From WLMZ01 sp038227995 (GTDB lineage: Bacteria > Actinomycetota > Acidimicrobiia > Acidimicrobiales > Ilumatobacteraceae), in assembly GCA_038227995.1 (NCBI GenBank), contig JBBRPP010000001.1, positions 124,001 through 188,000 on the forward strand: a DNA stretch of 64,000 bases, written 5' to 3'. Shown here piece after piece: positions 34,780 to 43,250 of the stretch (the stretch's first letter is position 1; every line of letters starts with the position of its first letter). The translations under genes and the position numbers were made by a program. Below the pieces are notes generated by a model. The model saw only the letters and a list, made by a program, of their open reading frames with translations, searched no databases and was not told where the DNA came from.

Positions 34780-36585
34780 GTGATCAACACGAGGCGCAGC
34801 ACTGTTGCTGCACTTGCCCTCGGTTTGACCCTTGTGTCCGCTGCATGTAGCAGCGACAGCAAGAAGGTATCCGAGGCCAGCTCAACCACCGCAGCTTCAA
34901 CTGCAACCACCGGCGCCAGCACGGCAACAACCGGCGGTTCGGCCACGACTGCGGCACCAGCCAGCAGCGCCGCGCCGGCCAGCAGCGCCGCACCAGACAC
35001 CACGACGGCGACCACCGACTCGGGCGCAGCCCCCAGCGGCACCGTCACCATCGGTGTCGAACAGGAGTGGGATTGCATGGACTGGATGGGCAGCTGCGGC
35101 GGCTCCACCTACGGTTCGTGGTCAGCTCAGTACTTCACCACCGCACGCCCGTACGACTACGTCAAGGGCAGCGACGGCGAGTGGGCCTACAAGGCCTCCA
35201 ACTTGCTCACCGGCGAGCCGACGATCAGCTCGGATGGCCTCACCGTCACCTACAAGATCAACCCCAAGGCCGTCTGGAACGACGGCAAGCCGATCACCTC
35301 GACCGACTTCAAGTACACCTGGGACCAGGTCGCTCACGGCAAGGACATCTACGACACCAGCGTCTACAAGGATGTCTCGGCTGTCGACGATTCCGATCCC
35401 GCGACCGTCGTCGTGACGTACTCGAAGGTGAACGCTTCGTGGCAGGACCTGTTCGAGAGCTACGGCCTCTACCCGTCGCACATCCTCGACGGCAAGGACC
35501 GCGACGCTGAGACCAAGGACGGCTACACCTGGTCGGCCGGCCCGTACCAGCTCGTCAAGTGGGACAAGGGCGTCGGTGCGACGTTCGAGCCGAACCCGAA
35601 CTACTGGGGCACGAAGTCCAAGATCGCCAAGATCGAGGAGAAGTTCTTCGCTGACACCGCAGCCGAGTTCCAGGCCTTCAAGGCCGGCGAAGTCGACACC
35701 ATCGGACCACAGCCGCAGCTGGACGCGATCGACGCGATCAACGCTGGTGGCCTGCCCGGTAAGTCCGTCGTCGACGGCAACACCGGCAACGTGGAAGCCC
35801 TGTGGATCAACAACGCTGCTGCTCCGTTCGACGACGTCGCCGTTCGCCAGGCATTCGCCTACGCGATCGACCGCGACGCCATCGTCAACAAACTGTTCGG
35901 TGGCATTGGTGTGACCAAGGCCGTTCAGAGCCTCAACCCGCCGATCCTCGCCAAGTACTCGGACCAGGCAGCCTTCGCCGGCTACACCCTGAGCCTCGAC
36001 AAGGTGACCTCGACGCTGACGGCCGCTGGCTACGCCAAGGGTTCCGACGGCATCTGGGCAAAGGGCGGCAAGAAGTTGTCGTTCGTGCTCAAGAGCACCG
36101 CTGGGAACAAGCGTCGTGAGCTGACCGAGCAGGTCCTCCAGACCCAGCTCAAGGCAGCTGGCTTCGACATGACGATCAGCGAGCAGAAGGCCGGCGACTT
36201 GTTCGGCACGCAGCTGCCCGCAGGCGACTACGTGGTTGCGCTGTACGCACAGACCGCCACCACGTTGAGCCCCGGTTTGTCGACCATCTTCTTGTCGACC
36301 AACATCCCCTCGGATGCGAACAACAACTCAGGCCAGAACTGGACCCGGACCAACATTGATGGTCTCGATCCGCTGCTGACCACCGTTGACACCGAGACGG
36401 ATCCGGCCAAGCGTGCTGCGGCAGCCAAGTCGGCTGACGATCTGCTCGCCAAGAACGTGGCGTCGCTGCCGCTCGATCCGCTGCCGAACATCGGTTTCTA
36501 CGGCGACAAGATCAGCGGTGACTTCAGCGTCAACGTGGTCCAAGGGCCGTGGTGGAACATCAACACCTGGACAGTCAAGAGCTGA
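34780..36585 (+). CDS. ABC transporter substrate-binding lipoprotein (peptide/opine family 5)
   Basis: A 601-residue extracytoplasmic solute-binding protein for an oligopeptide/dipeptide-type importer. A lipoprotein signal ends at the lipobox LVSAAC, giving lipidated Cys23. A Ser/Thr/Ala-rich linker (about 25-85) tethers the SBP_bac_5 fold (WNDGKPITSTDFKYTWDQV, AGPYQLVKWDKG, VRQAFAYAIDRDAIV). The start is GTG at 34780 behind a perfect AGGAGG with 8-nt spacing. The strong RBS and a hairpin after the gene suggest it is made in excess over the permeases. Confidence 0.92.
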   Translation: MINTRRSTVAALALGLTLVSAACSSDSKKVSEASSTTAASTATTGASTATTGGSATTAAPASSAAPASSAAPDTTTATTDSGAAPSGTVTIGVEQEWDCMDWMGSCGGSTYGSWSAQYFTTARPYDYVKGSDGEWAYKASNLLTGEPTISSDGLTVTYKINPKAVWNDGKPITSTDFKYTWDQVAHGKDIYDTSVYKDVSAVDDSDPATVVVTYSKVNASWQDLFESYGLYPSHILDGKDRDAETKDGYTWSAGPYQLVKWDKGVGATFEPNPNYWGTKSKIAKIEEKFFADTAAEFQAFKAGEVDTIGPQPQLDAIDAINAGGLPGKSVVDGNTGNVEALWINNAAAPFDDVAVRQAFAYAIDRDAIVNKLFGGIGVTKAVQSLNPPILAKYSDQAAFAGYTLSLDKVTSTLTAAGYAKGSDGIWAKGGKKLSFVLKSTAGNKRRELTEQVLQTQLKAAGFDMTISEQKAGDLFGTQLPAGDYVVALYAQTATTLSPGLSTIFLSTNIPSDANNNSGQNWTRTNIDGLDPLLTTVDTETDPAKRAAAAKSADDLLAKNVASLPLDPLPNIGFYGDKISGDFSVNVVQGPWWNINTWTVKS

Positions 36586-36608
36586 CCAGATCAAGTGATC
36601 ATCTGTTC

Positions 36609-36640
36609 GTCCTGGTCCGACCTGTTGGTCGGGCCAGGAC
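36609..36640 (+). terminator. Strong intercistronic hairpin after the binding-protein gene
   Basis: GTCCTGGTCCGAC (36609-36621) pairs with GTCGGGCCAGGAC (36628-36640): 13 bp with one T-G wobble and a 6-nt loop. There is no T-run, so partial termination or 3'-end mRNA protection is more likely than full termination. Confidence 0.65.
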
Positions 36641-36661
36641 GGCAGTGACCTCTCCATCCTC

Positions 36662-37633
36662 ATGATCAAATTCATCGCTCGGCGAGTCCTGTTCTCGATT
36701 CCAGTTCTCGTCATCTCCTCGTTCATCGTCTTCTGGGGCATCCGGAAGACCTTTGACCCGACCGCGAAGTACCGCACGTCGAAAGACGCAGCGCGGCTGA
36801 TCGCGGAGAAGCGCAAGGAATTCGGCCTCGACAAGCCGATCGTCGTCCAATGGTGGAACTGGGCCACGAAGTTCGTACGCGGTGATTGGGGCGTCAGCAC
36901 CAGCACGAACGGCAAGGTCACGGACATGGTGTCGCGTGCCCTTGGGTTCACCGTTCAGTTGATCTTCTGGGGTGTCGTGATCTCGCTGGTCATCGCCGTG
37001 GTCTCCGGCGTGTATTCGGCGGTTCGGCAGTATTCCGTCGCTGACGTTGCGTTCACCGGCCTCTCGTATCTCGGGGTCGCCATGCCCCCGTTCTGGTTTG
37101 CGCTGCTCGCGATCCAGTTCCTGTCGGTCGAGCCCAAGCTGCACTGGCACCTGGCCCACCCGATCGTGTACTTCGTCGGCCTGCACTCGACCGGTCAGTC
37201 CGGGTTCAACCTGGACTACATCCGTCACCTGGCGTTGCCCGTTCTCACGCTGACCGTGCAAACGGTCGCCGTGTGGAGCCGCTTCCAGCGCGCGGCGATG
37301 CTCGATGTGCTGTCTGCCGACTACATCCGCACGGCTCGAGCCAAGGGCCTGCCGCGTCGCAAGGTGATCTTCAAGCATGCGCTGCGCAACGCGCTCTTGC
37401 CGCTCGTCTCGCAGACCGCGGTCGATGCCGGCGCGTTGTTCGGCGGGCTGATCATCACCGAATCCATCTTCTCGATCCCCGGGATGGGACGGCTCTTCCT
37501 GGCCGGGCTCCTGGCGGGCGACGTCAACGTCATTCTGGCCTGGATGCTGGTCGGTGCAGTGTTCGTGATTCTGTTCAACCTGTTGGCGGACGTCGTCTAC
37601 GGCTTCCTCGACCCAAGGATTCGGGTGACATGA
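36662..37633 (+). CDS. ABC transporter permease (DppB/OppB family)
   Basis: A 323-residue inner-membrane permease. It has an N-terminal helix (MIKFIARRVLFSIPVLVISSFIVF, first part), five further transmembrane segments and the EAA loop (DYIRTARAKGLPRRKVIFKHALRNALLPLV) that docks the ATPases. FGGLIITESIFSIPGMGRL is the family C-terminal signature. Its stop codon overlaps the next permease gene (ATGA). Confidence 0.92.
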   Translation: MIKFIARRVLFSIPVLVISSFIVFWGIRKTFDPTAKYRTSKDAARLIAEKRKEFGLDKPIVVQWWNWATKFVRGDWGVSTSTNGKVTDMVSRALGFTVQLIFWGVVISLVIAVVSGVYSAVRQYSVADVAFTGLSYLGVAMPPFWFALLAIQFLSVEPKLHWHLAHPIVYFVGLHSTGQSGFNLDYIRHLALPVLTLTVQTVAVWSRFQRAAMLDVLSADYIRTARAKGLPRRKVIFKHALRNALLPLVSQTAVDAGALFGGLIITESIFSIPGMGRLFLAGLLAGDVNVILAWMLVGAVFVILFNLLADVVYGFLDPRIRVT

Positions 37634-38595
37634 CGCTGTCAGATCAAGAGGCGGAACCGTTGTCCAACGCGTCCCTGGAAGAGATCATCGAGGTCATGCC
37701 CGAGCCCGACGAGGGCGATCTCGAACTGGTCGCCGGCGCGGAGCCGAAGGCCCGGTCGCAGTTCCAATTGGTGGTTCGTCGATTCCTCCGCCACCGAGCC
37801 GCGGTCTTCTCCACCGTCTTGTTCGTCATTCTGCTGTTCATGTGCTTCGGTGCCACGTGGGTTGCGCCGTTCGCGCGAAACAAGCAGGACCTCCTCGCCG
37901 ACATCGCCGGTCCGAGCCGCCATCACCTGTTCGGTGTGGATCAGCTGGGCCGGGACTACTTCACCGAGGTGTTGTACGCCGGCCAGGTGTCGCTGAAGAT
38001 CGGTATCGCGGTCGGCCTCTTGTCGACCATTGTCGGTTTCGCGGCGGGTGCTATCGCCGGCTACTTCGGCAAGTCGATCGACAACCTGCTGATGCGCTTC
38101 ACCGACTTGTTCTTGGTGATTCCGGCCATCGCCGTCTTGGCCGTTGCCCTGAAGTACTTCGGCTACACCGACGTCACGATCATCCTCGTCCTTGCCGGCT
38201 TGGCGTGGATGGGTGTCGCCCGCGTCGTTCGCAGCCAGGTGCTCTCGCTCCGCGAGAAGGAGTTCGTCGAGGCTGCTCGTGCATCTGGGGCGTCCAGTTG
38301 GCGCATCATCACGAGACATATTCTGCCCAACATGCTCGGGCCCATCATGGTGAACGCGACGCTCGGCATCGCCGGCGCGATCGTGACCGAGGCGACGCTG
38401 TCGTTCCTCGGTTTCGGCGTGCAACCACCGAAGACGAGCTGGGGCAAGATGCTGTCCGACGCCGAGGGTCAGGTGGGTGGCAAGCACGCCTTCCTGCTCT
38501 ACTTCCCGGGTCTGATGTTGCTGATCGTCGTGCTGTGTGTGAACTTCCTCGGTGACGGCCTCCGCGACGCGTTCGATCCTCAGGCCAAGCACTGA
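37630..38595 (+). CDS. ABC transporter permease (DppC/OppC family)
   Basis: A 321-residue partner permease. A ~55-residue acidic cytoplasmic N-terminus (EIIEVMPEPDEGDLELVAGA) precedes the OppC_N helix, the HLFGVDQLGRDYFTEVLYAGQVSL signature and the EAA loop (REKEFVEAARASGASSWRIITRHILPN). The frame is open upstream, but the ATG at 37630 overlaps the previous stop codon and begins the homologous protein. The acidic extension is unusual for the family. Confidence 0.92.
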   Translation: MTLSDQEAEPLSNASLEEIIEVMPEPDEGDLELVAGAEPKARSQFQLVVRRFLRHRAAVFSTVLFVILLFMCFGATWVAPFARNKQDLLADIAGPSRHHLFGVDQLGRDYFTEVLYAGQVSLKIGIAVGLLSTIVGFAAGAIAGYFGKSIDNLLMRFTDLFLVIPAIAVLAVALKYFGYTDVTIILVLAGLAWMGVARVVRSQVLSLREKEFVEAARASGASSWRIITRHILPNMLGPIMVNATLGIAGAIVTEATLSFLGFGVQPPKTSWGKMLSDAEGQVGGKHAFLLYFPGLMLLIVVLCVNFLGDGLRDAFDPQAKH

Positions 38596-39602
38596 TGTCG
38601 GACCAACCCCTTCTCGAGGTCACCGATCTCAGCGTCGATTTCCCGACCGATGACGGCGTCGTGCACGCCGTCGATCGCGTCAGCTATTCGCTGGGTGAGA
38701 ACGAGACGCTCGGCATCGTCGGCGAATCCGGTTCCGGTAAGAGCGTCACGTCGCTCGCGATCCTCGGATTGCTGCCGAAGCGGGCCAAGATCACCGGGTC
38801 GGTCAAGTTCCGCGGCCGCGAGCTGATCGGCCTCAAGGACAGCGAAATGCGTCCGCTCCGCGGTCGCAACATCGCGATGGTGTTCCAAGACGCGCTCACA
38901 TCGCTCAACCCCGTTTTCAGGGTTGGTGACCAGATCGCCGAGAGCATCACCGCGCACCGCGATTTGCCCAGGCACGAACTGAAGGCGCGGGTCATCGAGC
39001 TGCTCGAGCTGGTCGGAATTCCGAACCCCGTCGAGCGTGCCGGGCAGTATCCCCACGAATATTCGGGCGGCATGCGACAGCGGGCGATGATCGCGATGAC
39101 CATCGCCAACGAGCCCGACGTGCTGATCGCCGACGAGCCCACGACTGCGCTCGACGTGACCATCCAGGCCCAAGTTCTGGAGGTCATGGAGCGGGTCAAA
39201 CAGCGCACGCGTTCTGCGATCGTCTTGATCACGCATGACCTCGGCGTGATCGCCGGTGTGGCCGACCGCGTGCTGGTCATGTACGCCGGTCGTCAGGTCG
39301 AGCTGGGTACCGCTGACGAGATCTTCTACCAGCCGCATCATCCGTACACCGAGGGCTTGCTCGCATCGTTGCCGCGACTCGACCGCCGCTCGGGCAGCGA
39401 ACGCCTGCACCGCATCAAGGGCCAGCCGCCGTCGCTGCTGGCGCTGCCCCCGGGTTGCGCATTCAACCCGCGTTGCCCGCACGCCAAGCACGGCAAGTGC
39501 GACGGGCCGCGTCCTGAACTGATATCGATCGGCCGCAGTGGACACCTCAGTGCGTGCCTTCGGGCCGAAGAGATCTACGCCGCAGAGCAGGTGACGGTAT
39601 GA
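38595..39602 (+). CDS. ABC transporter ATP-binding protein (DppD/OppD family)
   Basis: A 335-residue ATPase subunit. Walker A is GESGSGKS, the signature YSGGMRQR, Walker B VLIADEPTTALD and the switch His is in LITHDLG. The C-terminal oligo_HPY domain has HPYTEGLLASLPRLD and a Cys cluster (CAFNPRCPHAKHGKCDGP) that may hold an Fe-S cluster or zinc, as in the family. The ATG overlaps the previous stop codon, and the last bases overlap the next ATPase gene. Confidence 0.93.
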   Translation: MSDQPLLEVTDLSVDFPTDDGVVHAVDRVSYSLGENETLGIVGESGSGKSVTSLAILGLLPKRAKITGSVKFRGRELIGLKDSEMRPLRGRNIAMVFQDALTSLNPVFRVGDQIAESITAHRDLPRHELKARVIELLELVGIPNPVERAGQYPHEYSGGMRQRAMIAMTIANEPDVLIADEPTTALDVTIQAQVLEVMERVKQRTRSAIVLITHDLGVIAGVADRVLVMYAGRQVELGTADEIFYQPHHPYTEGLLASLPRLDRRSGSERLHRIKGQPPSLLALPPGCAFNPRCPHAKHGKCDGPRPELISIGRSGHLSACLRAEEIYAAEQVTV

Positions 39603-40654
39603 CCGGCATCGACACAGCGGCGACTCTCTCGTCGCCTGCGGCTGAGGGCAACACGCCCGTGCTCGAGATGACGGACGTCGTCAAAGTGTTCCCGTTGGGC
39701 GGACGCTTCAGCCGGAGCAACGGGGGAGTGAAGGCGGTATCGGGCGTCAGCCTGACGGTCGGCGCCGGTGAGACGGTCGGCATGGTTGGTGAATCCGGCT
39801 GCGGCAAGTCGACCACCGGTCGCCTGGCGTTGCGTCTGATCGAGCCCACCTCGGGGTCGATCAAGTACAAGGGCCAGGAACTCGTCGGTCTTGCGTCGGG
39901 CGAGATGCGCAAGCTGCGCCAACAGATCCAGATCGTGTTCCAGGACCCGTATGCATCGCTGAACCCGCGGATGACCGTGCAGTCGATCATCAGCGAGCCA
40001 CTGCAGATCCACGGCAAGTACGGCGATGCCGGCAAGGAACGCGTCCGCGAGCTGCTGCGCCTGGTCGGTCTCAATCCCGAGCATGCGAAGCGGTTTCCGC
40101 ACGAATTCTCCGGCGGTCAGCGACAGCGAATCGGCATCGCGCGAGCGATCGCTCTCGATCCTGAGCTGCTCATTCTCGACGAGCCGGTCTCCGCGCTCGA
40201 CGTGTCGATCCAGGCCGGGGTCGTCAACTTGCTCGAGGACCTGCAGGACAAGCTCGGGCTGGCCTACCTGTTCATCGCTCACGACCTGTCCGTCGTCCGC
40301 CACATCTCCGATCGAGTGATGATCATGTACCTCGGCAAGGTCGTCGAGACCGGACCCGTCGATGCGATCTACGAACAGGCGTCTCACCCGTACACGCATG
40401 CGCTGCTGTCGGCCGTTCCGGTTCCCGATCCGATCAAAGAGCGTGCTCGGCAACGAATCGTGCTCGAGGGCGACGTCCCCAGCCCGGTCAACCCGCCCAG
40501 CGGCTGCCGCTTCCGTACCCGGTGCTGGAAGGCACAGGAGGTCTGCGCCAACGAGGAGCCAGAGCTCATCGATCGCGGCCAAGGCCACCCCGTTGCGTGT
40601 CACTTCCCAGAAGTGATGTCGACTGCCGTGATGGCTCCCGTGGTGAACCGCTGA
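39599..40654 (+). CDS. ABC transporter ATP-binding protein (DppF/OppF family)
   Basis: A 351-residue second ATPase. Walker A is GESGCGKS, the signature FSGGQRQRIGIARA, Walker B LLILDEPVSALD and the switch His is in FIAHDLSVV. An oligo_HPY tail follows with HPYTHALLSAVPVPDP and the Cys-containing CRFRTRCWKAQEVC. The frame is open upstream, but the ATG at 39599 (ATGA overlap) is the coupled start. It completes a five-gene importer operon that ends just before secG. Confidence 0.93.
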   Translation: MTGIDTAATLSSPAAEGNTPVLEMTDVVKVFPLGGRFSRSNGGVKAVSGVSLTVGAGETVGMVGESGCGKSTTGRLALRLIEPTSGSIKYKGQELVGLASGEMRKLRQQIQIVFQDPYASLNPRMTVQSIISEPLQIHGKYGDAGKERVRELLRLVGLNPEHAKRFPHEFSGGQRQRIGIARAIALDPELLILDEPVSALDVSIQAGVVNLLEDLQDKLGLAYLFIAHDLSVVRHISDRVMIMYLGKVVETGPVDAIYEQASHPYTHALLSAVPVPDPIKERARQRIVLEGDVPSPVNPPSGCRFRTRCWKAQEVCANEEPELIDRGQGHPVACHFPEVMSTAVMAPVVNR

Positions 40655-40683
40655 GGCGTGCCTCCCCGGTAGGATTGTGAACC

Positions 40684-40926
40684 GTGCGCGACTTCGTTCT
40701 CTACGTCACCATCGTCATCAACGTCTTGGCGTTGTTCGGCATGGTGGCCGGCATCCTGATGCACAGCGGCCGCGGCGGTGGCCTGTCGGACATGTTCGGC
40801 GGCGGCGGCGGTGCGGCCCTTGGGTCCACATCGGCCGAGCGCAACCTCACCCGCATCACCACGGTCCTGATGATCATCTGGGTCTTCACCGTGGTTGCGC
40901 TGGGATTCCTGTTGGTCCGCCAGTGA
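40684..40926 (+). CDS. secG: Preprotein translocase subunit SecG
   Basis: An 80-residue, two-helix membrane protein of the SecYEG channel. TM1 covers 5-26 (VLYVTIVINVLALFGMVAGIL), the cytoplasmic loop is Gly-rich (GRGGGLSDMFGGGGG), and TM2 lies at about 58-78. A TAGGAT element at 40670-40675 sits 8 nt before the GTG start. secG normally follows tpiA directly; here the ABC importer operon lies between them. Confidence 0.92.
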   Translation: MRDFVLYVTIVINVLALFGMVAGILMHSGRGGGLSDMFGGGGGAALGSTSAERNLTRITTVLMIIWVFTVVALGFLLVRQ

Positions 40927-40955
40927 CGCTGCGATAGCCTCGGGAGTCCACCCAC

Positions 40956-41039
40956 GTCGGAGTGGCGGAATAGGTATACGCGCTAGCTTGAGGTGCTAGT
41001 GGGAGAAATCCCGTGGGGGTTCAAGTCCCCCCTCCGACA
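40956..41039 (+). tRNA. tRNA-Leu (anticodon GAG)
   Basis: Acceptor stem GTCGGAG (40956-40962)/CTCCGAC (41032-41038), discriminator A41039. The anticodon arm is CTAGC-TTGAGGT-GCTAG, giving anticodon GAG. There is a long class II variable arm (TGGGAGAAATCCCG) and a T arm GGGGG-TTCAAGT-CCCCC. CCA is not encoded. It follows secG and marks the left edge of the accessory region. Confidence 0.95.
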
Positions 41040-41054
41040 CTTTGCCCGACGTCG

Positions 41055-41466
41055 TCAGACGTGGATCGCCGCATGCCGAGGGTGGCTGTCAGCCGTGATC
41101 TGGATGAGGATCGCGACCAGTTGGAGGCCGTCGATTCCGGTGAAGTCGCTGGGGTTCACCGTGTAGACCGGTAAGTCATTCGCGATCGCTACGGCAGCGA
41201 TGAGGGCGTCGTAGGCCCGCGCCTGGGTCTTGCGTCCTGATTCGCGCAGGCTGGCTACGACCCGCCCGAAGGCTCTCGCGGCTGCAGCGTCGAATGGGAT
41301 CGGTTCGAAGTCAGCCTCTGCCTGCTGGAGGTGCGCTTGACGAGCGGCTCGGTCGTTGGACGACCGAGCGACGAGCGGTCCGGCGGAGAGCTCGGCCAGG
41401 TGATGTGCAGATGGTCGGCTCCGCCGGCAGGTGGGCCTGGTTGGTCAACCGGGGCAACAGAATCGA
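41055..41466 (-). pseudogene. Degenerate PIN-domain (VapC-like) toxin remnant
   Basis: The minus-strand frame ending at the TGA 41057-41055 encodes about 115 residues of a VapC-type PIN C-terminus: LAELSAGPLVARSSNDRAAR, FEPIPFDAAAARAFGRVVAS, SGRKTQARAYDALIAAVAIA, VYTVNPSDFTGIDG. Just upstream, LTNQAHLPAEPTIC continues the same family but in another frame, so a small frameshift lies near 41400. The N-terminal DTS start of PIN proteins and any start codon are missing; the lipoprotein gene ends where it should begin. No antitoxin gene is seen. A 10-bp perfect inverted repeat (41347-41356/41360-41369) lies inside. Confidence 0.7.
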
Positions 41467-41468
41467 CG

Positions 41469-43169
41469 TCAGCAGGGAAGCGCTGGGGTGAGGACGTAGT
41501 GCTCGGTGCCGGAGCCGGCCTCGCCGTGGATCACGCCGCTGCCGCCGCCTGTCATCGTGCCCGGCTTGCCTGGACCATCGGGGAGGTCGATGCGGTATTC
41601 GCCGGAGTAGCTCGAGTTGAAAACGCCCGTGAACGTGTACGTGCCGGTGAGCCCGCCGGAGAAGACCATCGTGCCGATTTCGGTCGTGATCTCGAATCCC
41701 TGGGTCACGTCGCAGACGTGGTCATCGACCTGCCAGTCTTGGAGCCCGCCGACGATCTGGTACGAGTGTGGTGCCTCGGTACTGAACGACAGTGTCAGCT
41801 TCCCGATGCCTCGCTTCGATCGCGCCTCGAGCGCAACGCCACCGGTCGCGTCTTCTTCCGCGGGTGCCGTGTACGTGAAGTCCGCATCGGCAGGAACCGG
41901 CGTGCCTCCCGGCTGAACGTCGGACGCCCCGACCAGCGTCGCGTACACGTTGCCGCCGACATTGGACCCATCGAGCAAGCTGCGTGGCGTGGCGTGGATG
42001 GCCACGCTCGTGAGTGGCTTCAGGTTGTCCCTGCCAGCCGGGTCGGTGGTCGCGTCGAGCTTCACGCAGCGGCCCGACTTCCACCCATCGCGAGCGGCGT
42101 TGACAGCGCTGCTGCCGAGGAGCAGACCGAAGATCGCGGCCAGACCGGCGGTGCTCTTCGAGAGTTGGTTGGTGACGACGCCGCCGAATCGATTCAACGT
42201 GGCGGTGGCTTCCCCACCCTTCGTCGTACCGGGAATGGAGAGACTCAAATCGATGAACCCGCCTTTGGAGTTCTCGAACTGTGCCATCTGGTACCGGACG
42301 TCGTAGTCGGTGTCGGCGACTTCGGCCTCGTCGTTCACGTACGCCGTGAATTCGACGTCGAATGTGCCGTTGGTGCCGCTGTTCGACCCGACCGCGGTCG
42401 ACGACAGGTCGAGGTGGACCTTGCCGGTCACCTTGCCGTTGACGTCGGGGCACACGACCAGATCGGTCTTCGTCTTGAACTTCCCCTTCAGCCCCTTGTC
42501 GGTGTATTCGCCTTCCGTCTCGACCGACACTGCCGCTCGGTCACCCTCGATCTTGACCGCCGCCTTGCCCTTCGGATCCTTGCCATCGTCGGGCACGCTG
42601 CCGCTCTTCTTCTCTCCGTTGTTGGTCGCCGACACGCCGACGCCGACCAGCACCGCGCCAAGCAGGTAACCAGCGAACAGCAGCGCACCGTACGTCGGAC
42701 CCTCGTCGCTGCCGACGCGGTGCGTCGGGCCGACCGACAGGGGCGGCGGGTTCGCCTTCCAGGCCGCGATCGGCCCGTTGATGCCCGTGATGACAGCGGC
42801 GAATGCCGCGTCGGTGTTCGCCGCTCCGCCGAGCGCATCGTCGACACCGGCCAACGTCAACCACTGGCGCTCATATGCCGCGTCGAGCGTTCTCGCCTCG
42901 GCCTCTTGCTGATCGACGGGGAGCGCAATGATACGAGCGATATCTGCTCTCACTGCCGCCTGGTCGATCGACGTTTGATCCGGGGTTGCCGTCGATGGCG
43001 CCGTCGCGCCCGCGTTCGAGTCGGACGATGGCGACGGGTCCGTGTTCGCTTCAGCGTCCGAGGTCGCGACACCGTCCGCGCGCTTGGCCTTCACGCCCGA
43101 GTTGGTGGATCCGCACGATGTCGCCACCACGGCGAAGGCGACGAGGAGGGCAACGGGTGTCAGGCGCAT
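41469..43169 (-). CDS. Large lipoprotein of unknown function
   Basis: A 566-residue secreted lipoprotein. A signal peptide with lipobox VVATSC gives lipidated Cys19, then a Ser/Thr/Asp-rich linker (about 25-65). A helical segment (about 66-150) and a hydrophobic stretch (about 160-182, YGALLFAGYLLGAVLVGVGV) follow, then beta-rich sequence to the end. A second short hydrophobic stretch (AGLAAIFGLLLGSSAVNAA) lies near residue 340. I recognise no enzymatic motif. The beta-rich C-terminal half may be Ig-like modules. TAGATT sits exactly 6 nt before the ATG. An even longer open frame on the opposite strand looks non-coding. Confidence 0.75.
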   Translation of the reverse strand: MRLTPVALLVAFAVVATSCGSTNSGVKAKRADGVATSDAEANTDPSPSSDSNAGATAPSTATPDQTSIDQAAVRADIARIIALPVDQQEAEARTLDAAYERQWLTLAGVDDALGGAANTDAAFAAVITGINGPIAAWKANPPPLSVGPTHRVGSDEGPTYGALLFAGYLLGAVLVGVGVSATNNGEKKSGSVPDDGKDPKGKAAVKIEGDRAAVSVETEGEYTDKGLKGKFKTKTDLVVCPDVNGKVTGKVHLDLSSTAVGSNSGTNGTFDVEFTAYVNDEAEVADTDYDVRYQMAQFENSKGGFIDLSLSIPGTTKGGEATATLNRFGGVVTNQLSKSTAGLAAIFGLLLGSSAVNAARDGWKSGRCVKLDATTDPAGRDNLKPLTSVAIHATPRSLLDGSNVGGNVYATLVGASDVQPGGTPVPADADFTYTAPAEEDATGGVALEARSKRGIGKLTLSFSTEAPHSYQIVGGLQDWQVDDHVCDVTQGFEITTEIGTMVFSGGLTGTYTFTGVFNSSYSGEYRIDLPDGPGKPGTMTGGGSGVIHGEAGSGTEHYVLTPALPC

Positions 43170-43175
43170 CGGCAG

Positions 43176-43181
43176 AATCTA
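43176..43181 (-). promoter_or_regulatory. Leaderless -10 element TAGATT (lipoprotein gene)
   Basis: On the minus strand TAGATT, a 6-nt spacer, and the ATG at 43169. Confidence 0.55.
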
Positions 43182-43250
43182 GCCGGACGACGATCGGTGG
43201 GTCGGGGAAGCAGTTCGTCAGATGGTCGTCAGATGCTCGTCAGATCGACG

